Under the pieces are notes generated by a model. The model did not search any database, was not told where the DNA came from, and worked only from the letters and a program-made list of their open reading frames with translations. The translations under genes and the position numbers were made by a program. Below, piece after piece: positions 20,201 through 28,494 of a DNA stretch of 50,022 bases. The stretch comes from Ignavibacteriota bacterium (GTDB taxonomy: Bacteria; Bacteroidota; Ignavibacteria; UBA10030; SZUA-254), in the NCBI GenBank assembly GCA_016212665.1, contig JACREZ010000014.1:1-50022 (forward strand), written 5' to 3'. Positions within the stretch are counted from its first letter, which is position 1, and the number at the start of each line of letters is the position of its first letter.

Positions 20201-23200
20201 TATTAATTTTGGTAATTACTTACCACCGCAAGGACCGCTTCGTGTAAATACGCTTCCAAGTTATAGTGTGAATACCAATTACGGTAACGCGTTAGCTGGT
20301 GTTCCTCTGGCAGTGTGGGGAAATGTCCATGGTGGAGTCGTGCCGTTACAATATGTTTTGGATTATGGTGATGGTACAATAGAATCCGGTACCGTAACGT
20401 ATCGCCGGTATATCGGTACAAACCATACGTATGCTACTGCGGGGTATTATTCAATGACATTAACAATTACCGATAATCTCGGCGCTGTTGATGTAGATGG
20501 TTCGGTCGTCCGAGTGTTTGCCGGTTCCACTCCGGAGATACAAAGGAACATGGCAATTGAAAGGGGATTGTTATACGATTATCTGCATCAATATGCTGAT
20601 GGGCATTTTACCGGTTCAGATGCACAAGCTGCAACCGGTGCATCGGTTCTGTCATTTGAAGAGAATGGGCATCTCCCGAATAACAATATCAATACGGACA
20701 TCTATGCTGAATACGTTAAGCAAGGACTTGACTATTTGTTCAGCACGGCTGCAACATCAATTATTTATGCTCAAACAGCAGGTAACCCTGATAGCGATGG
20801 AGATGGAATTGGCTCCTTCTTGAGTGGTTCGGTGTACGCTAATGGAATAGCGCTCCTCTCTGTCATCGGGGCACATCCCTCTGCGATTAGCGCTCAGGCA
20901 GATATTATTACAGTCGGACCGTATAACGGGCAATCATATTATGAATTCATTGTGGATGCGCTTGACCAAATAGCATTCAGTCAGACTGATGTCGGGGAAT
21001 ATGGACGTGGCGGTTGGAGATACACGGCAAATTATGCATCGAATGGAAGCAGTGATAACTCTGCTGTTCAATGGCATTCGTTGGTGATTGAGGCGGCAGA
21101 AAAATTATGGGGGAGAACTATTCAACCCTTTGTAAAGAGTGAACTGTTAATCTGGTTACAGTATTCTCAGGATGGAAGTGGTGGTTTTGGATATACTGAC
21201 CCGGGTAACTGGAACAATCCGGCAAAGACCGGTTCAGGTATCGGTTCGTATGCCGCCCTTGACTATCTCTCAACTTCAGCCCCCGTTACAAATGCAATTT
21301 CATTTCTCGATGCCTACTGGAATTATGATAACTTCGGCAATCTCTATGCGATGTATGCCGTCAAGAAAGGAATGAGTATCATTGATAACCGTTCCGGCGT
21401 TTCACTGATAGGTGCGCATAACTGGAGAGATGAGTATAATAGTTATCTCGTTAGTACTCAGGGTGCAGATGGTTCATGGTCGAGCACTTGGGTAAATGGT
21501 CCCGATGCTTTATCAACTTCATTTGGTGTTCTCATTCTTACACCTGGTGTTTCCCAACTTCGCCCGGTTGCTGTCATTGCACCCATAAGTTCAAAACCGC
21601 CGAACACCTCGTTTGCGGTTGATGGTTCAGGTTCACATCATATGGATCCGAATAAAACCATCATTGAATATTTATGGGATTGGGATGTGTCTAATGGTGT
21701 TGATTGGAACAATCCGGATGCTGTCGGTCCCAATCCGACCAATCCCGGCTACCCAAATAATGGAACATATACCATCTCACTTCGTGTGAAAGATAACAGC
21801 GACCCCGCGTTGTTTGATTATGACACAAAACAAGTAATTGTTCAAAGTACAAACAACCCGCCGGTTGCTGTGCCGATACCGTTTGCTCGTGGTCCGGTCT
21901 ATGCGGCGAGAGTCGGTGAACCGATTCTCCTCGATGGACGAGATTCCTACGACCCGGATTACCCGGCTGATTCAGTCATTGCATTCAACTGGGATACGAA
22001 TGGCGATGGAATCCACGGCGATGTTACGACCGATACAATTACCGTTGTGTTCAATAATGAATACAACGGTCAGGTTGGATTGCGAGTGTACGATACACAT
22101 AATGATTCCAGCACAAACAATGCGTACATCACGATTGTATCATCAAGGAAAGATATTTTTGTTGAACAGTTTATCGTGAATCCCGGATTCGGTTCATCGG
22201 GTGATAGTCTTGATTTCTTTGCTGTGTTCAAGAACGATGACCTGTCGAACTTGAATGTAATGAATGTTCTCGTACGATTCTATGATGAAAATCCGAGAAC
22301 GACCGGCAACCAGATTGGCGGCGACTTCTACGTTGATTTACCAATCGGTACACGTGATTCTGTTTCGACTCGTTTGAAACTTCCAACACTCCCTTCGGGC
22401 GCGAGAAGTTTATACGTCTATCTCGACGCGAATGATAATTTCGCAGAATGGGATGAAGTAAATAACTTTGGCTCCTTCCAATTTTCTGTTGGTTCGTTTG
22501 CTTCAATTCTCGGACAAAAATTCGAGGATGTGAATGGAAACGGAGAGAAAGATGTTGACGAACCGGGAATTCCCAACTGGAAGATATTCTTAGGCGGGGC
22601 GAGGAATGATTCAACAATCACCGATGTAAACGGAAATTATTCCTTTGGGTATATCACTCCGGGGACATACACAGTCAGTGAAGATGATGAATCGCTCTGG
22701 GTGCAGACAAAGCCAGCCAATCCCAATTACTATACCATCAATGCAAGTTTAGATAGCGCTTATATGGGGAATGATTTCGGAAACTTCCACGTCGGAACTA
22801 TTTCCGGTATGAAGTTCCTCGATGTGAACCGTGATAGTTTGAAAGGTGAATCAGAACCCGGCTTGGAAGGATGGACAATCAATCTTATTGGTGTGAATGG
22901 AACTGTTTCAACCGTTACCGATGCGAATGGAAATTATTCGTTCACGAACGTTGGGCCGGGCGAGTACGACATCGAAGAAGTGATTGAACCGGGCTGGTTC
23001 CAGACATTCCCCAAGAGCATTGTCTATGAAGTTTCGATGCTCAGTAACAGTAATTTGTATGGTTATGACTTCGGAAATTATCAGAGCATGACCATTAGCG
23101 GAATGAAGTTCAATGATTTGAACGGTAACGGTGTCAAGGAAACAGGCGAACCGGGATTACCAAACTGGAAGATTGTGCTTCAAGGCGCAATTGCAGAAAC

Positions 23201-25685
23201 AACTTCGACGGCAATTGATGGAACATATCAATTCACCATCACCTCAGAAGGAACATACACAGTTACTGAAATCCAACAAGCAGGATGGGTGCAAACAACG
23301 CCGTCGTATCCTCCGTTTACCGTAGTGTTCGGACAAAACGTTACCGATGTTGATTTCGGAAACTATAAACAGCCGAAGATTACCGGAATGAAGTTCGAAG
23401 ATTTGAACGGCAACGGAATAAAAGAGCAAGGTGAACCGGGCTTGAGCGGCTGGACAATCAAAGGAACAAAAGGTCAATCAACAAAAACGACAGTGACAGG
23501 AGGAGATGGTTCCTACACCATGCTGTTTGATTCAACGGAAATCGGGTCGTGGACTATCAGTGAAATCCTGCAACAGAACTGGCAACAAACTTTCCCGGCG
23601 AACGGAACATATTCAGTGAACATCCAATCGGGTGTTGAAGTGAATAATCTCGATTTCGGGAATTTTTTGCCTGCTTCAATTTCCGGTCAGAAATTTAACG
23701 ATATGAACGGTGACAGTTTGACCTCAGGCGACCCGACGTTGAACGGATGGACAATTCAATTATGGAAGGGTGAAGTGTTAGTTGGAACTGTGGTTACTTC
23801 CGGTAATGGAAATTATTCATTCGGGAATTTGATGCCGGGAAATTACAATGTCATGGAAGTGGTTCAACAAGGATGGGTACGAACTGCGCCGCAAGGCGGA
23901 GTCCACCTCGTTACACTTACTTCCGGAATGAATGTCACCGGAAAAGATTTTGCCAACTTCAAACTTGTTTCCATCAGCGGGATGAAGTTCCACGATTATG
24001 ACGGTGATTCAATCAAAGATGTGAACGAAAGCGGATTACCCGATTGGCAAATTCTTCTTCAGAAGGATGGAGTTCCGTTTGATACGGCAATCACCGACGC
24101 GAATGGAAATTATTCGTTCACAGAATTGTTTGCAGGTGAGTACAATATCTGTGAAGAAGTTGTTGAAGGATGGTATCAGACAAAACCTACATCCGAATGT
24201 TATTCGGAGACGATTGTCAGTGGCGGTAATCTTGCAGACAGAGATTTCGGCAACTTTGAGTTCGGTACGATTGCCGGTTACAAATTCTTCGACCATGACA
24301 GCGCCGGAGATTTTGATACTCAGTTCGATGACTTCTTGGACAGTTTGAGAGTTGTACTTATCGGTACTCATACTCAGCCGGAAACTGTGTTAACGGATGC
24401 GAACGGACAATTTCTGTTCGGGCAAGTCCCGGCTGATAATTATACAATAAAAGAAGTTCCGCGGGCATTGTGGAGACAAACGTACCCGACACTTGGCGCC
24501 TCCTATTCATTAACGATGGTGAGCGGGTTGGATACAAGCGGATTCGTGTTTGGAAATTTCTACATGCCTGATACAGGGAAGTACAGAACGTTTATGCGAA
24601 CAGATTATTACAAAGCCGCTTCTGCGAAACCGAGAGGCAAAACACAAATTAAGAAGCCGAACGCAGGAAATATTCGCGACAGCGTTTTTCTCAATCGCGG
24701 CTACGGTTGGGATTCTCCGATTGACAGCGGGTATCTCCGTGTCGGTGTCCGGCGGTATGATAGCACCGATTGTTACGGCTGGTTCTTTTTCCCGTACGAT
24801 AGCATCCGGGAAAAGACTCAACGGAAACGCGGCTATCACGCTCCGTCAGTCTCGAAATATCAATTTGCCAAACCATGGAAGAAAGAACCGAAGACTAACT
24901 ACTCATGGTGGACAGGTGAAATCAATACGTCATCGCAGTTTGCGAATGCAACGAATCATCTTGGCTTTGAGTTGCTCACACTGAAAACAAACGTGGCCGC
25001 GAGCGACTTAGGACATACGCCTGTCGGTTTGGGTGATTTGGTGTTCGACAGAATTTCCGGTCCCGATACAATCTTTAACAACATGACCATCAGGCAAATA
25101 ATCGCGCAGTGCGATACGGCATTGACGATGGGAATAAAACATTGTCCCGCTCCGGCTCCGGTTGATACCATGATTCCGATTTCGCGATTGATTATCATGG
25201 ATAGTGTTGTCACCAGATTGAATCGCGATTTCTGGAAAGCGCTTGATTCGAGAAAGTTTACCGACTCGATTTCAACAAGTCCGTTGCGGTTCAAAGGAGC
25301 AGTTGCATTGTACAAAGTACCATACCTGAAACGAGATGTTACGAAGGTAAGTGCGCTGACTAGATTTATTCCGACGGTTACGCAATCTGCTATTCCGTAT
25401 GAGTATTTGTTGGAACAGAATTACCCGAATCCGTTTAATCCCAAAACTGTGATTCGTTATCAATTATCCGTTACAAGTACTGTAACATTGAAAATATATG
25501 ATATGCTCGGAAGGGAAGTTGTCTCAATGGCAGATAATGAAATAATGGATGAAGGTGATTACGAAATGGAATTCGATGCGTCCGATTTAGCATCCGGTGT
25601 TTACTTCTATCGCTTGTTAGCGAACGGTACGGATGATAACTCAGCAACATTCGTTGATGTAAAGAAGATGTTGCTTGTCAAATAG
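17223..25685 (+). CDS. Giant T9SS surface protein with toroid, PKD, CARDB and twelve SdrD-B domains
   Basis: About 2820 residues from the ATG at 17223, which has TTGAGGAAG just upstream and gives a signal peptide (MNTVTRLLFATCVVATIV ... SFAQ). The in-frame ATG at 17112 adds a non-signal stretch. Order: LLKNYKIP ... TPQQSW motif shared with the previous protein; three 24-aa charged repeats (about 114-189); a beta domain resembling DUF3344 (229-493, YLYWSG, GDGQSWVDDNLYING); five SdrD-B-like domains (498-999), three of them Tyr-rich; PKD; toroid (1105-1444, GGWRYTANY, SAVQWHSLVIEAAEKLWG, loop DSDGDGIG); two PKD; CARDB; seven more SdrD-B domains (1760-2446); the shared pre-sorting module (2451-2726); sorting domain (QNYPNPFNPKTVI to the end). 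It is a paralogue of the preceding gene with a large N-terminal insertion, and its likely role is surface binding. Confidence 0.88.
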   Translation: MNTVTRLLFATCVVATIVFFSTSFAQKQQPSKDVMSKGMELLKNYKIPAPSNPPEVETPQQSWERRSREQSKFTNKPTVVPEQKIEPAETQYLGGGSNKKLIDQFQQQSSQQTPEKMRAVLEEKIRNGEVKDYRTLSIEEQKKQLQDKIQRGEVKDMRQLSVEEMKWQLDEKIQKGEVKDLRSDEQKNIQGNNVQGTRRDGRTLGEELSIKPKATINEKGWTPIEPFNDISNFQIIHNADMVAAGYGGMRTIGTGTLTLAGVSGTIQKAYLYWSGPTLSLNPNANANVMFAGNPVTGVNIGFSNDNCWGGTNSQAYRADVTSLVTGNGSYSLAGFLQSDADINGVSLIVFFNDGNSANDRDFVIFDGNDSNINNPYDAVGWNVLLSGINYTSGTANVVLHVGDGQSWVDDNLYINGLVLAPGPQVFAGNTVPNGPSAANTNGGLWDIKTFDITSYMSPGINNFLLTTGYATDGDCLGLVAAIVDLPAGSAPQEFGTAKIQGMKFNDTNGDSLKGVDEPGLQGWIIRLHQGDSLVSTVITDPMGNYTFANLLPGTYTVSESLKNGWNQTVPATPGTYTVIVDSGQIVTGKDFGNKMVATNFVSGMKFHDLNANGQKDSGEPGLAGWTINAYGYYYGGQWSAVTDNNGNYTIAIVSQPDYYRVDETGQAGWLQTVGNWGWDWLTANGDTIHVDFGNRLAFPNYFTGMKFNDLDRNGLKDSGEPGLPGWTITVNGYNTGGSWSAVTDSNGMYFITSHSYPDYYFINETNQTGWTQTLGNYSWIYRNAVGDTGVYDFGNRANYPNYFTGMKFNDINHNGVKDQGEPGMAGWTITVSGYYNGGSWSAVTDTNGMYFIATHAYQDYYFVNETNQPGWYKTTPAYDWWYQYATGDTAFNTDFGNWLVPLGSIRGMKFHDLNYNYSKDPGEPGIPGWTIHATKQSDGTIYTTVTDANGMYAFDSLTMVSYYTVSEEQQMDWIQTYPNGNWSFQVAGDTVVDINFGNYLPPQGPLRVNTLPSYSVNTNYGNALAGVPLAVWGNVHGGVVPLQYVLDYGDGTIESGTVTYRRYIGTNHTYATAGYYSMTLTITDNLGAVDVDGSVVRVFAGSTPEIQRNMAIERGLLYDYLHQYADGHFTGSDAQAATGASVLSFEENGHLPNNNINTDIYAEYVKQGLDYLFSTAATSIIYAQTAGNPDSDGDGIGSFLSGSVYANGIALLSVIGAHPSAISAQADIITVGPYNGQSYYEFIVDALDQIAFSQTDVGEYGRGGWRYTANYASNGSSDNSAVQWHSLVIEAAEKLWGRTIQPFVKSELLIWLQYSQDGSGGFGYTDPGNWNNPAKTGSGIGSYAALDYLSTSAPVTNAISFLDAYWNYDNFGNLYAMYAVKKGMSIIDNRSGVSLIGAHNWRDEYNSYLVSTQGADGSWSSTWVNGPDALSTSFGVLILTPGVSQLRPVAVIAPISSKPPNTSFAVDGSGSHHMDPNKTIIEYLWDWDVSNGVDWNNPDAVGPNPTNPGYPNNGTYTISLRVKDNSDPALFDYDTKQVIVQSTNNPPVAVPIPFARGPVYAARVGEPILLDGRDSYDPDYPADSVIAFNWDTNGDGIHGDVTTDTITVVFNNEYNGQVGLRVYDTHNDSSTNNAYITIVSSRKDIFVEQFIVNPGFGSSGDSLDFFAVFKNDDLSNLNVMNVLVRFYDENPRTTGNQIGGDFYVDLPIGTRDSVSTRLKLPTLPSGARSLYVYLDANDNFAEWDEVNNFGSFQFSVGSFASILGQKFEDVNGNGEKDVDEPGIPNWKIFLGGARNDSTITDVNGNYSFGYITPGTYTVSEDDESLWVQTKPANPNYYTINASLDSAYMGNDFGNFHVGTISGMKFLDVNRDSLKGESEPGLEGWTINLIGVNGTVSTVTDANGNYSFTNVGPGEYDIEEVIEPGWFQTFPKSIVYEVSMLSNSNLYGYDFGNYQSMTISGMKFNDLNGNGVKETGEPGLPNWKIVLQGAIAETTSTAIDGTYQFTITSEGTYTVTEIQQAGWVQTTPSYPPFTVVFGQNVTDVDFGNYKQPKITGMKFEDLNGNGIKEQGEPGLSGWTIKGTKGQSTKTTVTGGDGSYTMLFDSTEIGSWTISEILQQNWQQTFPANGTYSVNIQSGVEVNNLDFGNFLPASISGQKFNDMNGDSLTSGDPTLNGWTIQLWKGEVLVGTVVTSGNGNYSFGNLMPGNYNVMEVVQQGWVRTAPQGGVHLVTLTSGMNVTGKDFANFKLVSISGMKFHDYDGDSIKDVNESGLPDWQILLQKDGVPFDTAITDANGNYSFTELFAGEYNICEEVVEGWYQTKPTSECYSETIVSGGNLADRDFGNFEFGTIAGYKFFDHDSAGDFDTQFDDFLDSLRVVLIGTHTQPETVLTDANGQFLFGQVPADNYTIKEVPRALWRQTYPTLGASYSLTMVSGLDTSGFVFGNFYMPDTGKYRTFMRTDYYKAASAKPRGKTQIKKPNAGNIRDSVFLNRGYGWDSPIDSGYLRVGVRRYDSTDCYGWFFFPYDSIREKTQRKRGYHAPSVSKYQFAKPWKKEPKTNYSWWTGEINTSSQFANATNHLGFELLTLKTNVAASDLGHTPVGLGDLVFDRISGPDTIFNNMTIRQIIAQCDTALTMGIKHCPAPAPVDTMIPISRLIIMDSVVTRLNRDFWKALDSRKFTDSISTSPLRFKGAVALYKVPYLKRDVTKVSALTRFIPTVTQSAIPYEYLLEQNYPNPFNPKTVIRYQLSVTSTVTLKIYDMLGREVVSMADNEIMDEGDYEMEFDASDLASGVYFYRLLANGTDDNSATFVDVKKMLLVK
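17563..17790 (+). repeat. Three tandem 24-aa charged repeats inside the 2820-aa protein
   Basis: The protein contains EKIRNGEVKDYRTLSIEEQ, DKIQRGEVKDMRQLSVEEM and EKIQKGEVKDLRSDEQ in register at a 24-residue period. The repeat core is xKIxxGEVKDxRxLSxEE. Charge and heptad spacing suggest alpha-helical or coiled-coil structure linking the signal-proximal motif to the beta domains. Confidence 0.8.
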
Positions 25686-25729
25686 TGACAAGTAACACTC
25701 GGGTAAAGACCCGATATAACTTAAGCCCA

Positions 25730-25765
25730 AGAGGTGCGGAATACAACCCGCACCTCTTTTTTTGA
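25730..25765 (+). terminator. Intrinsic terminator after the 2820-aa gene
   Basis: AGAGGTGCGG (25730-25739) pairs perfectly with CCGCACCTCT (25748-25757), with an 8-nt loop and a following T-run. A small hairpin CTCGGG/CCCGAT lies just before it. Confidence 0.88.
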
Positions 25766-25797
25766 TTTTGAGTTAGAACACATAGCCCAAAAAAACC

Positions 25798-25829
25798 CTT
25801 GTAAAACCTACCTAATCTCTCTACATTTA
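25798..25829 (+). promoter_or_regulatory. Sigma-A promoter (Bacteroidota type) for the first SBBP gene
   Basis: CTTG (25798-25801), a 20-nt spacer and TACATTTA (25822-25829) match TTTG-N20-TAnnTTTG in all but one base per box. It sits after the terminator and 41 nt before the ATG at 25871. Two other genes of the window (39846 and 43358) have the same CTTG-N20 arrangement. Confidence 0.5.
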
Positions 25830-25870
25830 CATCAAATAAAAGCAATCTAACAATTTTCAAGGAACCAGCT

Positions 25871-28222
25871 ATGAAATCTTGTAAACAATTTCTTTTTCTT
25901 TTGATATTGGCGGGCATCATGATTGAACCCCTGAGCGCTCAATATGTGCGGCAATGGGTCGCCCGCTACACCGGTCCGACGAAAAAGACAAACGAAGTCG
26001 CCTCGATGATGACAGCCGATGATTCGGGCTTTGTCTATGTTACGGGGTGGACAAAACGTAAATCCACAAACGTAGATTATGTAACACTGAAATATTCTCC
26101 CGATGGAGAACTCATCTGGCAGGCATTTTACGGAGCGACAGGGAAAGGTGACGATAAAGCGCTCGCCGTCGCGGTTGATACTTCACATAATGTCTATGTG
26201 ACGGGAACATCGGCAACAACAAGCAGTGGTTTGAATATCGTGACGGTAAAATATGATAGCAACGGGGTTATTCTCTGGACGAAATCGTATAGCGGCTCCG
26301 GCAACGGAGAAGATGTACCGGTTGCTATCGCCGTGAATGATTCTCAGCATGTTTATGTTTCCGGCTACAGTGTGGGTTCGGGGACGAGTTATGATTATGT
26401 AACAATCAAATACGATTCACTCGGAAATGAGGTATGGGCAAAACGATACAACGGTCCGGCGAATGGCGATGACCGTGCATACGCGATGGCGTTACGAGGA
26501 ACTACCGATGTCTATGTTACTGGTGCAAGCACCGATACGATGTATGATTATTTCACCATCAAATACAACGCGGCGACAGGTGATTCATTATGGGCGGTTC
26601 GATACAACGGCTCAGGCAACGGAGATGATATCGCGCGAGCGATTGTGTTACGAACCTCGACCGATGTAGTCATCACCGGAAGCAGTAAAGATTCTGTCAA
26701 CGGTTTTGATTATGTCACCATCAGATATAGTTCTGCCGGAGCGGAAGTTTGGAACGCGCGATATAACGGCAACGCAAACAGCGATGACCATGCGTACGCA
26801 ATTGATATTCACAGCAATAGCAGGATATATGTCACCGGGAGAAGTTTACAGGTGGGAAGTTTCAACGATGCGACAACAGTGAAATATAATTTCAGCAATG
26901 GCTCGGAAGATTGGGTGCAATCATTTAACGGCGCCGCGAACGATGATGATAAGGGATTGGCAATGCTCGGTGGCGGTACGCCGTACATTGCAGCGGCAAG
27001 CAGTGGTTTCGGTGTCGGGTATGACTACGCGTTGATTTCCTACAACGGAAGCAACGGCGATGAAAATTGGAATACAACGTACAATGGGACAGGAAACCTC
27101 GACGATGTTCCGGCAGATATACTTTCATCCGGCGGAGCGATTTACGTTACCGGGAAAAGCAGTCCTGACAGCAAAACAACCGATATTGTTACGATTAAAT
27201 ATGTTGACCAAAATAAACTGAAGTACCGGACAGTAATTCAGGATAGTTTGGCAGGAAAGGCGAACAATGTAACGAAGGTGGCGGCAAATTATGGGAACTT
27301 CCGCGATACGGCATTTGCACGGGCATTTCCGAAAATCAAAAAAGGATTTCCGGGCGCGCCGGGAGGAATGGTTCTTGGCAATGCACGACCTGACAGCGCG
27401 CTTGCATACGGATGGGTTCGCATGACAAGCGGGAAAGCGATTACGAAATTTATTCCTCAAACCGGTACGCCGCGCGGGTTTGATTTGTATGGCGGAGTTA
27501 CGTTTGTCGGTGAGAAAAAAGACGCGAAACTCGATAAGTACAACAACAAACTTGTCGGCAACCTGATTGCATTACGTCTCAACATCGGGGCGAGCGATGC
27601 GGAAGTTACGCCACCGACCTTTGGTGATTTAACCTACGAGGGATTTGATACTGTCGGCGGATTAGTATTAACGGGAATGTCGTTGCGACAGATTGCTTCA
27701 CTGACGGATAACTTCCTCACATACTGGCAAAAATATCCGACTCTCGAATGGAGCCGGCTTGATTCAGTTCTTGATAGAATCAACTCTGCATTTACCGGAG
27801 AGTTGAAGGTCGTCAGTGCGCAGCCATTAGTGTTTACGGGTGTAAAGTTGATTGACAGTGTTGCGTTCTTATCACCCGGAATTGCGCCAATCGCTGAACC
27901 GTTGAAATTCATTCCCGGCTCGCTCGATGAAACGCCGAACACGTTTGCGTTGAGTCAGAACTATCCGAACCCGTTCAACCCGACAACGGATTTCGGATTT
28001 CGGATTTCGGATTTCGGATTAGTGAATTTGAAGGTGTATGATATGATTGGAAGAGAAGTAGCAATCGTTGTTGATAATCAGGCAATGGAAGAAGGAGAAT
28101 ATGAGTTTTCCTTCGATGGTTCTTCGCTTGCAAGCGGTGTCTATTTCTATCGGCTGACCGCGACTTCTCTTGAGGACGGAACAACGTTTTCCGAAACAAA
28201 GCGGATGTTGATGATGAAATGA
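25871..28222 (+). CDS. SBBP-repeat beta-propeller T9SS protein (paralogue 1)
   Basis: 783 residues. AAGGA lies 9 nt before the ATG, and the signal peptide ends in LSAQ. Residues about 25-445 are seven to eight repeats of about 52 aa with the cores DYVTIKYDSxGNxVWxxRYNG, GDDxAxAxAL and VYVTGxS, which is the SBBP (beta-propeller) repeat pattern. Residues about 450-690 are the shared pre-sorting module (GNFRDTAFARAFPK, LNIGASDAE, FGDLTY, INSAF). The last 85 residues are the T9SS type A sorting domain, with a 7-bp DNA repeat written into it as DFGFRISDFG. SBBP propellers are extracellular and of unknown ligand. The next gene is a close paralogue, so a tandem duplication is clear. Confidence 0.87.
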   Translation: MKSCKQFLFLLILAGIMIEPLSAQYVRQWVARYTGPTKKTNEVASMMTADDSGFVYVTGWTKRKSTNVDYVTLKYSPDGELIWQAFYGATGKGDDKALAVAVDTSHNVYVTGTSATTSSGLNIVTVKYDSNGVILWTKSYSGSGNGEDVPVAIAVNDSQHVYVSGYSVGSGTSYDYVTIKYDSLGNEVWAKRYNGPANGDDRAYAMALRGTTDVYVTGASTDTMYDYFTIKYNAATGDSLWAVRYNGSGNGDDIARAIVLRTSTDVVITGSSKDSVNGFDYVTIRYSSAGAEVWNARYNGNANSDDHAYAIDIHSNSRIYVTGRSLQVGSFNDATTVKYNFSNGSEDWVQSFNGAANDDDKGLAMLGGGTPYIAAASSGFGVGYDYALISYNGSNGDENWNTTYNGTGNLDDVPADILSSGGAIYVTGKSSPDSKTTDIVTIKYVDQNKLKYRTVIQDSLAGKANNVTKVAANYGNFRDTAFARAFPKIKKGFPGAPGGMVLGNARPDSALAYGWVRMTSGKAITKFIPQTGTPRGFDLYGGVTFVGEKKDAKLDKYNNKLVGNLIALRLNIGASDAEVTPPTFGDLTYEGFDTVGGLVLTGMSLRQIASLTDNFLTYWQKYPTLEWSRLDSVLDRINSAFTGELKVVSAQPLVFTGVKLIDSVAFLSPGIAPIAEPLKFIPGSLDETPNTFALSQNYPNPFNPTTDFGFRISDFGLVNLKVYDMIGREVAIVVDNQAMEEGEYEFSFDGSSLASGVYFYRLTATSLEDGTTFSETKRMLMMK
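27990..28020 (+). repeat. 7-bp ATTTCGG tandem repeat inside a sorting domain
   Basis: Four perfect ATTTCGG units (27990-28017) plus ATT encode GFRISDFGL between FNPTT and NLKVYD. In the other sorting domains of the window this place holds a variable strand such as VIFDLP. The repeat stays in frame. Confidence 0.9.
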
Positions 28223-28230
28223 TGCAGTCG

Positions 28231-28269
28231 TTTCATTGGAAGTTCCGTACAGCGGGACTGTTAATGAAA
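28231..28269 (+). other. Long hairpin after the first SBBP gene
   Basis: TTTCATT (28231-28237) pairs with AATGAAA (28263-28269), and AGTTCCG (28241-28247) with CGGGACT (28253-28259, one wobble). A symmetric 3-by-3 internal loop separates the two stems. It lies 8 nt after the stop codon and may protect or end the transcript, but there is no T-run. Confidence 0.5.
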
Positions 28270-28288
28270 TAACACAAACGGTTTGAAA

Positions 28289-28359
28289 TGCGACTCATTT
28301 TTCTCACAGGATGTTCTGAACATCAAAGCAAGATAATCCTCAGAAAGAAATGAGTCGCA
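28289..28359 (+). repeat. TGAGTCGCAC repeat family, copy 1
   Basis: The arms TGCGACTCATTT (28289-28300) and AAATGAGTCGCA (28348-28359) are perfect 12-bp inverted repeats. They enclose GATGTTCTGAACATC, itself a near-perfect palindrome. Related copies follow the next gene. Confidence 0.75.
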
Positions 28360-28494
28360 CTTCCGGTACTCTGAAACTATACCGAACAAAAATAGTTACT
28401 ACCATTACAGCATTTAGTTCAAAGGTTGGTGTGGTTATGAAACCCGCCTTCTGATTTTTTTAATTATCATTTAACATGTTTTAGGGATATTACA

